The notes beneath the pieces were generated by a model that was not told the DNA's origin, made no database searches, and was given only the letters and a program-made list of their open reading frames with translations. Source: Sphingomonas sp. (lineage in GTDB: Bacteria; Pseudomonadota; Alphaproteobacteria; Sphingomonadales; Sphingomonadaceae). Taken from it: DNA of 6,247 bases. Below are positions 1 through 5,543 of the stretch, one piece after another. The stretch lies in the NCBI GenBank assembly GCA_030146605.1, contig JASLBO010000123.1:1-6247 (forward strand), written 5' to 3'. A program made the translations under genes and the position numbers. Position 1 is the first letter of the stretch. Each line of letters starts with the position of its first letter.

Positions 1-1
1 C

Positions 2-331
2 TATCCGCTGCTGCTTTGGGCGGTGCCGCTGATGCGCACGCATTATCTGGTGGCTTTGGGCATCGCGCAGGTCGCCTGTCTGCTCTTCGCCTATGTCACC
101 TACAAATACGGGGTGTTCCGCACCCAGGGTAACATGGCGCGCGAATTCGGCGCCTTCTCGGGCTTCTATCTGTTCAACTATGCCGCCAACTGGGCGATCC
201 TGCCGCTGCTCGTCGAAACCGCCGGGGCGCACCCTTCGGTGGTCCAGACCGGCTTCAATCTGATCGTCATCGCGACCAGCTGGTTCTGGCACAGCCGCGT
301 GACCTTCCGCGCGGCGGAGCGCACCGCATGA
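2..331 (+). CDS. GtrA-family membrane protein, C-terminal part (5' end outside window)
   Basis: The reading frame is open from the first bases of the window and ends in TGA, so this is the 3' end of a gene; 109 residues are visible. GtrA proteins are about 120-150 residues with four membrane helices, so little is missing. The visible part shows the tail of one hydrophobic segment (residues 1-10) and three more helices (about 15-33, 50-71, 79-95). Two basic, aromatic signatures typical of the family follow helices two and four: TYKYGVFR (33-40) and WHSRVTFR (96-103). Known members are proposed to flip undecaprenyl-phosphate-linked glucose or other sugars across the inner membrane for O-antigen or wall-glycan modification, usually alongside a GtrB-type synthase, which could lie just upstream. 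The gene overlaps the next one by four bases (ATGA), suggesting translational coupling. A GTG at 23 is an internal codon by this reading. The family call is strong; the lipid-linked sugar is unknown. Confidence 0.85.
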   Translation, partial: YPLLLWAVPLMRTHYLVALGIAQVACLLFAYVTYKYGVFRTQGNMAREFGAFSGFYLFNYAANWAILPLLVETAGAHPSVVQTGFNLIVIATSWFWHSRVTFRAAERTA

Positions 332-1242
332 CCGGCGAATTCCTGCACCGCCCCTGCCCGCTTTGCGGCGCTGCCGACGCGCGCGAGGAAGCGCATAGCC
401 GACGCCGGGCGGAGACGCTCGGCTTCGCGGAGCTGCGCCGATATTGGTCGGGTCTGAGGGAAAAGCCGTTCTTCAGCTATCACCGCTGCGCGGGGTGCGG
501 CCTGCTGTTCAACCCGGTCTATTTCCACGACGCCCAGCTCGCCGAACTCTATGCCGACATGGCGCCGAACATGCACGTCGTCGCCGACGATTCGATCGTC
601 GCGACGCAGCGCGCCTATTTCAATCGGGCCGCGGAGCTTACGCCTTTGACCGGCGGCTATCTGGAAATCGGCCCCGACGCCGGCCACGTCGTCCGCGCGG
701 CGGCCGCCGGGGGGAATTTCGACCATTTCTGGCTGTTCGAGCCGAACCGCGCGATCTGGGACGCGCTGCGTTCGGCGACCGGCGGCAAGCCTACCACGCT
801 GCAGCCCGAAATGGACGACATCTCGGTGGTGCCCGACGGCTCGGTGGGGCTGGCGGTGATGATCCACGTGCTCGATCACATGCTCGATCCGCTGGCGATG
901 CTGCGCCAGATCCGCGCCAAGCTGGCACCGGGCGGCACGCTGATGATCGTCACGCACAACGAAAAGTCGCTGCTGCGCAAGGTGATGGGTACCCGCTGGC
1001 CGCCGTTCTGCCTCCAGCATCCCGAAATCTACAATCCGGGCACGATGCGCGCGCTGCTGGGCAAGGCGGACTTTGCCGACGTCGCGGTGGAGCGCAGCCT
1101 CAACTATTTCCCGATCGACTTCCTCGCGCTCAACGCCGCCTGGGCACTGGGTCTGAAGGTCGAGCGCCTGCCGCTGCCCAGCAAGGCCGTGGGCGTCCGG
1201 CTGGGCAACATCCAGACCTTTGCGCGGGCGTCCGCTGGATAG
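328..1242 (+). CDS. SAM-dependent methyltransferase with N-terminal Cys4 motif
   Basis: This 304-residue protein looks like a cytoplasmic class I methyltransferase. The N-terminus has two CxxC pairs, C10/C13 (CPLCG) and C54/C57 (CAGCG), resembling the zinc-binding module in front of many sugar and glycan methyltransferases. The SAM-binding motif I is LEIGPDAG (112-119). An acidic residue ends a later strand in LFEPN (136-140), and HVLDHMLDP (180-188) matches the post-I segment of the Methyltransf_23-type fold. A conserved-looking aromatic stretch NYFPID lies at 259-264. The start is an ATG within the stop of the GtrA gene, with GGAG at 316-319 eight bases upstream, so the two genes are probably co-transcribed. 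Unlike sugar C-methyltransferases of the TylC3/NovU type (about 400 residues), it lacks the extra C-terminal domain. The substrate is unknown; a cell-surface glycan or nucleotide sugar is inferred from context only. The gene ends two bases from the stop of the convergent neighbour. Confidence 0.85.
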   Translation: MTGEFLHRPCPLCGAADAREEAHSRRRAETLGFAELRRYWSGLREKPFFSYHRCAGCGLLFNPVYFHDAQLAELYADMAPNMHVVADDSIVATQRAYFNRAAELTPLTGGYLEIGPDAGHVVRAAAAGGNFDHFWLFEPNRAIWDALRSATGGKPTTLQPEMDDISVVPDGSVGLAVMIHVLDHMLDPLAMLRQIRAKLAPGGTLMIVTHNEKSLLRKVMGTRWPPFCLQHPEIYNPGTMRALLGKADFADVAVERSLNYFPIDFLALNAAWALGLKVERLPLPSKAVGVRLGNIQTFARASAG

Positions 1243-1244
1243 CT

Positions 1245-2009
1245 CTACGCCCCGAATTCGGCGAAGGCGCAGAAGGGCTGGTGGGGGAAGCGCTCGAGCT
1301 TCAGATTGTTGAGCCCCAGCACTTCCATCACCGCCTGGGTCTCGCCGGGGAAATGCTTGCAGACCATCTCGTCGAACACGAGGAGCGAGCCCTTGACCAG
1401 CCGCGGCAGGATCATTTCCAGCGCCGCGCGGGTCGGCTGGTAGATGTCCATGTCGAAGATCGCCATCGCGACGACGGCATGCGCGTTGTCATCGAGCCAT
1501 TTCGGCAAAGTCTCGACGACATCGCCCTTCACCAGTTCGAACTTCCGGATCTGAGGGACCGGCGAGAAGCTTTCCTGCAAGGCGAGGATCTCGGCGAGCT
1601 CCGCCTCATAACCGGTCGAGGTCGAATAGTCGCCGTCGCTGGAAAAGCCGCCATCGGCGTCGTGCACGCCGGCGAACCCGCTGAACGTGTCGAAGCCGAC
1701 GATCGTGCGCGAATGGTTGTACGGCTCATGGATGCCGCGCAGGTTGCTGAGCGTCGTCATCGTCGCGCCCCAATGCACCCCGAATTCGCAGATGACCCCC
1801 GGCACGTTGACGATCCGGCGATAGAGATGATCCTGATACAGCAGCCGCGACAGCACCTGGCGCTTCATGAACACCGTGCTGTGATGGTTCCAGTGCGATC
1901 CGAAGCCGCCTTCGCGGTGCCGCGCGCGGGCAAGCGCGTACAGGCGCGCGTCATTGTCCGCCTCGTCATCGCTGCGCTGGGTGAATTCGCCGGACAATTT
2001 CTTCAGCAA
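1245..2009 (-). CDS. TylF/MycF-like class I SAM-dependent methyltransferase, TTG start
   Basis: The 254-residue product resembles the TylF-type methyltransferases found in sugar and O-antigen clusters. Visible motifs are the SAM-binding loop ICEFGVHWGATM (73-84), the acidic strand end VGFDTFSGF (104-112), and FDMDIYQPT (185-193), whose aspartates match the metal or catalytic acidic cluster of TylF-like enzymes. These are followed by the GSLLVFDE strand (207-214). The open frame continues upstream to 2282, but that part is Arg/Ala-rich and lies fully inside rfbG in another frame, so it is not credible protein. I chose the TTG at 2009-2007 because a strong GGGAGG lies eight bases upstream (2023-2018) and the protein-like sequence starts there. 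It overlaps the end of rfbG by seven bases, which suggests coupling. It is the last gene of the rfbF-rfbG operon, so its substrate may be the CDP-deoxysugar or the glycan containing it; this is inference. Proteins of this kind sometimes carry unrelated automatic names. Confidence 0.82.
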   Translation of the reverse strand: MLKKLSGEFTQRSDDEADNDARLYALARARHREGGFGSHWNHHSTVFMKRQVLSRLLYQDHLYRRIVNVPGVICEFGVHWGATMTTLSNLRGIHEPYNHSRTIVGFDTFSGFAGVHDADGGFSSDGDYSTSTGYEAELAEILALQESFSPVPQIRKFELVKGDVVETLPKWLDDNAHAVVAMAIFDMDIYQPTRAALEMILPRLVKGSLLVFDEMVCKHFPGETQAVMEVLGLNNLKLERFPHQPFCAFAEFGA

Positions 2010-3073
2010 CTGCTGGTCCTCCCATTGATCGCGCGCGCCTGATAGTCGGCGATCTGCTGCAGCGTGACCGCGCGCGCGTCTTCGCCGCCCCCGACGGCCT
2101 TGTGCCATTCGGCGATCGAGGCGAGCGCCTGCTCCAGCCGCAGCACCGGCTGCCAGCCGAGCGCGGCGCGGGCTTTCGAACTGTCGAGGCGCAGCAGCCC
2201 GGCCTCGTGGCGGCGCGGGCCGGTGTCGGCGATCGCGGCGGCGCCTTCGCCCCAGGCCGCGCGCATGCGCTCGACGATCCACGAGACCGGCCGCGCGTCT
2301 TCGTCGGACGGACCGAAGTTCCAGCCTTCGGCGAGGCCCGGTTCGCCGGCGAGCAGGCGCTCGGCGAGCAGCAGATAGCCGCCCAGCGCCTCGAGCACAT
2401 GCTGCCAGGGGCGAACGCTGTCCGGCGCGCGGATCAGCGGCGCGGTGCCGGCTTCGAACGCGCGGATCAGATCGGGGACCAGCCGGTCGATCGCCCAGTC
2501 GCCGCCGCCGATGACGTTGCCGGCGCGCGCCGTGGCGAGCGCCGGACCGTCGGCGAAGAACGAACTGCGGTACGCGGCGGCGACCAGCTCGGCGCAGCCT
2601 TTGCTGCTGCTATACGGATCATGCCCGCCCATCGGATCGCTCTCGCGATAGGGCCAGATCCATTCGCGATTGTCATAGCATTTGTCGCTGGTGACGCAGA
2701 CGATCGCCTTGACGTCGGAGGCGCGGCGGGCGGCCTCGAGCAGATGCACCGTGCCCATCACGTTGGTGGCATAGGTCTCGACCGGCTCGGCATACGACAG
2801 CCGCACCAGCGGCTGCGCCGCCATGTGGAGCACGATCTCGGGGCGGAAGGCCTCGACCACGGCGCGCACCGCCGCCAGGTCGCGGATGTCGCCCTCGTGA
2901 TGTTCGACCAGCTCGCCGATCCGCGCCGCGGCGAACAGGCTCGGCGCGGTCGGCGGCGGCAGTGCGAAGCCGGTGACTTCGGCGCCGAGCGCGTGGAGCC
3001 ACAGGCTCAGCCAGCTGCCCTTGAACCCGGTATGGCCGGTGACGAGGACGCGGCGGCCGCGCCAGTCGTTCAC
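2003..3073 (-). CDS. rfbG: CDP-glucose 4,6-dehydratase
   Basis: The enzyme converts CDP-D-glucose to CDP-4-keto-6-deoxy-D-glucose in the cytoplasm, the second step toward CDP-linked 3,6-dideoxyhexoses and related deoxysugars. The 356-residue product is an extended short-chain dehydrogenase. The NAD-binding motif is GHTGFKG (13-19). MAAQPLVRLSY (84-94), TSDKCYDNREW (128-138) with the active-site T-D-K region, and the catalytic YSSSK (154-158) follow in order. RAGNVIGGGDW (183-193), RPWQHVLE (221-228) and EGWNFGP (249-255) are hallmarks of the CDP-glucose subgroup rather than dTDP-glucose dehydratases. Length fits the family (about 360). The open frame extends upstream to 3565, but that portion is a shadow of rfbF. 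I chose the GTG at 3073-3071, which overlaps the rfbF stop as GTGA and has GGAAG at 3083-3079; an in-frame GTG at 3085 would add four residues. The C-terminus overlaps the start of the downstream methyltransferase. Confidence 0.95.
   Translation of the reverse strand: MNDWRGRRVLVTGHTGFKGSWLSLWLHALGAEVTGFALPPPTAPSLFAAARIGELVEHHEGDIRDLAAVRAVVEAFRPEIVLHMAAQPLVRLSYAEPVETYATNVMGTVHLLEAARRASDVKAIVCVTSDKCYDNREWIWPYRESDPMGGHDPYSSSKGCAELVAAAYRSSFFADGPALATARAGNVIGGGDWAIDRLVPDLIRAFEAGTAPLIRAPDSVRPWQHVLEALGGYLLLAERLLAGEPGLAEGWNFGPSDEDARPVSWIVERMRAAWGEGAAAIADTGPRRHEAGLLRLDSSKARAALGWQPVLRLEQALASIAEWHKAVGGGEDARAVTLQQIADYQARAINGRTSSC
2018..2023 (-). promoter_or_regulatory. Shine-Dalgarno GGGAGG deciding the TTG start of the TylF-like gene
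   Basis: On the minus strand GGGAGG lies eight bases before the TTG at 2009-2007, inside the last codons of rfbG. It is the best ribosome-binding site near the point where the frame starts to look like protein, and it supports a non-ATG start. No in-frame ATG gives an alternative close by. Confidence 0.6.
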
Positions 3074-3843
3074 CAGCGCTTCCACGGCGCCTCGCCCGAC
3101 TTCCACAATTCGTCGAGGTAGATCTTGTCGCGCAGGGTATCCATCGGCTGCCAGAAGCCCTGATGGCGATAGCCCATCAACTCGCCGCCGCGCGCGAGCC
3201 GCTCCAGCGGCCCCGCTTCCCAAACCGTGTCCGGGCCGTCGACCAGATCGAGCACCGAAGGGTCGGCGACGAAGAATCCGCCGTTGATCTGGCCGCCGTC
3301 GCCCGCCGGCTTCTCCCTGAAATCGACGACCTTGCCCGCATCGAACTCGAGCGCGCCGAAGCGGCCGGGGGGCGACACCGAAGTGATCGTCGCGCGCAGC
3401 CCGTGCGCCTTGTGGAAATCGACCAGCGCGCCGACGTCGATATCCGCCACGCCATCGCCATACGTGAAGCAGAACGGCTCGTCGGGATCGAGATAGGGGC
3501 GGATCGCCGCGAGCCGCCCGCCGGTCATCGTCGTCGCGCCGGTCTCGACCAGGGTGATCCGCCAAGGCTCGCTGCGCGCGTAATGGACTTCCATGCCATT
3601 GCCGCCGCGCAAGTCGATCGTCACGTCGGAGGTGTGGAGGAAGTAGTTCGCGAAGAACTCCTTGATCAGATAGCCCTTATAGCCGAGGCACACGACGAAG
3701 TCGTTGAAACCGCTCGACGAATAGATCTTCATGATGTGCCAGAGGATCGGCATCCCGCCGATCTCGACCATCGGCTTGGGCCGCACCGACGTCTCTTCGC
3801 CGAGCCGGGTGCCGAGACCGCCGGCCAGGATTACGGTTCGCAT
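3070..3843 (-). CDS. rfbF: Glucose-1-phosphate cytidylyltransferase
   Basis: The enzyme makes CDP-glucose and pyrophosphate from CTP and glucose-1-phosphate, the committed step feeding RfbG. From the chosen ATG the product has 257 residues, the usual family length. Motifs in order are the nucleotide-binding LAGGLGTRL (6-14), RPKPMVEIGG (21-30), MPILWHIMKIYS (31-42), the metal/substrate Asp in FTYGDG (126-131), FREKP (175-179), INGGFF (186-191) and FWQPMDTLRDK (230-240). It is a single nucleotidyltransferase domain with no membrane segment. The ATG at 3843 is preferred over the in-frame GTG at 3849 because GGAG (3852-3849) sits five bases before the ATG and part of it overlaps that GTG. This is the first gene of the operon, and its stop overlaps the rfbG start. 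It diverges from the glycosyltransferase gene with only 28 bases between the preferred starts, so any promoter must reach into that gene's coding region. Confidence 0.96.
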   Translation of the reverse strand: MRTVILAGGLGTRLGEETSVRPKPMVEIGGMPILWHIMKIYSSSGFNDFVVCLGYKGYLIKEFFANYFLHTSDVTIDLRGGNGMEVHYARSEPWRITLVETGATTMTGGRLAAIRPYLDPDEPFCFTYGDGVADIDVGALVDFHKAHGLRATITSVSPPGRFGALEFDAGKVVDFREKPAGDGGQINGGFFVADPSVLDLVDGPDTVWEAGPLERLARGGELMGYRHQGFWQPMDTLRDKIYLDELWKSGEAPWKRW

Positions 3844-3848
3844 GGTCA

Positions 3849-3852
3849 CTCC
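3849..3852 (-). promoter_or_regulatory. Shine-Dalgarno GGAG deciding the rfbF start
   Basis: Minus-strand GGAG lies five bases before the ATG at 3843-3841. Its last base is the first base of the in-frame GTG at 3849, which argues against that GTG as the start. Confidence 0.5.
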
Positions 3853-3853
3853 A

Positions 3854-3877
3854 CGTCATCACTTCAGCACGATGACG
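3854..3877. promoter_or_regulatory. Perfect 7-bp inverted repeat in the divergent rfbF/glycosyltransferase gap
   Basis: CGTCATC at 3854-3860 and GATGACG at 3871-3877 are exact reverse complements separated by ten bases; the match does not extend inward or outward. The repeat spans most of the 28-base gap between the divergent genes. Its right arm contains the preferred ATG (3872-3874) of the + gene, and its left arm begins two bases upstream of the rfbF GGAG. It could be an operator for a dimeric regulator, or an RNA hairpin masking a start, or a coincidence in GC-rich DNA. I could not recognise -35/-10 elements on either strand nearby. Confidence 0.35.
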
Positions 3878-5530
3878 GAACCCAGCCCCCCAGCCCGTAA
3901 CGCCGACCGCGATTCATGGACCCGACGCGGCCTGTTGCTGCTGATCCTGCTGCTCGCGGCGGGGCTGCGGATTCGCGGGATCGGCTTCGGGCTGCCCGCG
4001 CTGAACGACCCCGACGAGCCGCTGTTCATGATGAAGGCAGTCGAGATGCTGCGGAACCACAGCCTGAACCCGGGCTGGTTCGGTCATCCGGCGACGATCA
4101 CGCTTTATTGCCTCGCGCTGATCGACCTCCTGGTCGGGGGCATCGGCATCGCGGGCGGCCGTTATGCCGATGCCGACACGTTCGTCAGCGCGGTCTATGC
4201 CGATCCGGGCATCCTGTTCCTTCCCGCCCGGCTGTTCTTCGCCGCCTGCGGGGTGGCCTGCGTCTATCTGACGTGGCGGCTGGGCAGGCGGATCGGCGGC
4301 GCGCAGACCGGCCTGATCGCGGCGGCGTTTCTGGCGGTCAACGCCATCCATATCGATTATTCGCAAGTCATCCGCACCGACGTTCAGGCCAGCGTCTTCA
4401 TGCTGCTCTGCCTGTCGTCGACGCTTGCGATCGTCGAGCAAGGCAGGCTGCGCGATTATGTGCTGGCGGGGCTCTTCGTCGGGCTCGGCTGCGCCACCAA
4501 ATGGCCCGCGGCGACGATCGCGCTGAGCCCGATCGCGGCGGGGATCTGGCGCATCGCCAGGGGCTATCCCGACATACGCAAGCTCCTGCTCTTTGCCGCC
4601 GCCGCAGTCGCGACTTTGTTCGTGGTGTCTCCCTATCTCCTGCTCGATTATCCCACCGTCGTCCGCAATCTCACCGGCGAAGCACGCCCGATCCACCCCA
4701 ACGCCACCGGCGGAGGCTTCCTGCCGAACCTCGCCTGGTATGCGAGCCAGCCCTTGCTGGGTTCGTTCGGCGTCGGCGGCGCCTTGCTCGCCGGGCTCGG
4801 CATTATCTTGCTGCCCCTCCGCAACCGCACGGCGGCGGTCGCCTTGTTGCCGAGCGTCGCGGCTTTCTGCTTGCTGATCTGCGTGCAGGCGCTGCGATGG
4901 GAGCGCTGGATCATCCCGCTGCTGCCCTTCGCGGCGCTTGCTGCGGGTTATGCGCTGCATACGCTTGGCGAGATGCTGCGCCCCCGCATCGGACGGGCGG
5001 CGGGGGGCGCCCTCGCGGCGGCAGCCTTGTTGCTCATGGCGCCGATGCTGCAGGCGGCGCAGCAAAGGGCCGTCGCCGGGGCAAACGACACTCGCCAGAT
5101 CGCGTCCGCCTGGCTACGCAGCCACGCCCCGCCGGACAGCTCGGTGCTGGTCGAGCATGCCGCGATGGACCTGGTTTCCGGGCCGTGGAAGATACTGTTT
5201 CCGCTCGGCAGCGCCGGATGCGTCGATGCCCGCGCGATGCTCTCGCGCCGGGTCCGCTATGCCGAAGTCGAGACCTTGCGCTCGGAAGCTCCGATCGTCG
5301 ATCTGGGGAGCGTCGACCCGGCACGCCTCCCTAGCTGCCGCGCGCGTTTCGCGGTCCTCACCCATTATGACCGTTACCGGGATGCGAAGGCGACCTATCC
5401 CGCCGAGTGGCGGCGCTATGCCGAACTCACCCGGGGAAGCACGCTGCGCAGCGTCATCGCCCCGGCCGAGGGGCTGCGCGCCGGCCCGACGGTTTACATA
5501 TTCGAACGCTCTGCCGCGCGCGTGCCCTAG
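3872..5530 (+). CDS. Polytopic GT-C glycosyltransferase, GT39/PMT-like (ArnT-type fold)
   Basis: The 552-residue protein is predicted to be an inner-membrane glycosyltransferase using a polyprenyl-phosphate-linked sugar and acting on the periplasmic face. About eleven hydrophobic helices cover residues 20-395 (for example 20-40, 74-95, 114-136, 146-160, 172-188, 196-226, 237-258, 295-316, 320-340, 346-366, 376-395). The first periplasmic loop carries NDPDEP (45-50), matching the acidic catalytic motif of GT39/ArnT-like enzymes, followed by GWFGHP (68-73). HIDYSQVIRTD (160-170) and CATKWPA (207-213) also resemble the PMT_2-type domain. A C-terminal hydrophilic domain of about 150 residues, probably periplasmic, has two cysteines (C450, C489) that could pair. 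The start at 3872 has no good ribosome-binding site. An in-frame ATG at 3842 would add ten residues, with a poor AGGA eleven bases upstream. The acceptor and sugar are unknown; with GtrA nearby, O-antigen or exopolysaccharide decoration is the likeliest role. The gene ends 13 bases from the convergent hydrolase. Confidence 0.82.
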   Translation: MTEPSPPARNADRDSWTRRGLLLLILLLAAGLRIRGIGFGLPALNDPDEPLFMMKAVEMLRNHSLNPGWFGHPATITLYCLALIDLLVGGIGIAGGRYADADTFVSAVYADPGILFLPARLFFAACGVACVYLTWRLGRRIGGAQTGLIAAAFLAVNAIHIDYSQVIRTDVQASVFMLLCLSSTLAIVEQGRLRDYVLAGLFVGLGCATKWPAATIALSPIAAGIWRIARGYPDIRKLLLFAAAAVATLFVVSPYLLLDYPTVVRNLTGEARPIHPNATGGGFLPNLAWYASQPLLGSFGVGGALLAGLGIILLPLRNRTAAVALLPSVAAFCLLICVQALRWERWIIPLLPFAALAAGYALHTLGEMLRPRIGRAAGGALAAAALLLMAPMLQAAQQRAVAGANDTRQIASAWLRSHAPPDSSVLVEHAAMDLVSGPWKILFPLGSAGCVDARAMLSRRVRYAEVETLRSEAPIVDLGSVDPARLPSCRARFAVLTHYDRYRDAKATYPAEWRRYAELTRGSTLRSVIAPAEGLRAGPTVYIFERSAARVP

Positions 5531-5543
5531 CCGTGCGAGCGCT

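Noticed and set aside
178..1020. Long minus-strand open frame (280 codons) opposite the GtrA and methyltransferase genes.
   Set aside because: Arg/His/Val-rich product with no recognisable motif, wholly antisense to genes with clear family motifs; a common by-product of GC-rich codon bias.
1252..1261. 10-bp palindrome containing an EcoRI site near the end of the TylF-like gene.
   Set aside because: It encodes ordinary C-terminal residues, several similar GAATTC sites occur in the window, and no T-tract follows to make a terminator.
444..2042. Plus-strand open frame of 532 codons running through the first methyltransferase and opposite the second.
   Set aside because: Arg-rich, out of frame with the first gene and antisense to the second; it crosses two genes with clear motifs.
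2102..3121. Long plus-strand open frame (339 codons) opposite rfbG.
   Set aside because: Mirrors rfbG codons, is Arg/Ala/Gly-rich and has no domain; rfbG is unambiguous.
3074..3565. Upstream extension of the rfbG frame, which could suggest a longer or fused protein.
   Set aside because: This part overlaps rfbF in another frame and is low-complexity; homologous RfbG proteins start near the GTG at 3073.
3163..3900. Plus-strand open frame of 245 codons opposite rfbF.
   Set aside because: Antisense shadow of a well-recognised gene, with biased composition and no motif.
3844..3960. Search for sigma70-type -35/-10 boxes for rfbF and, on the other strand, for the glycosyltransferase.
   Set aside because: No hexamer pair with plausible spacing could be supported by eye, so no promoter is annotated.
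3914..5065. Minus-strand open frame (383 codons) opposite the GT39-like gene, rich in Gln, Arg and Asp.
   Set aside because: It is the complement of Leu/Ala/Ile-rich membrane-helix codons; composition explains it.
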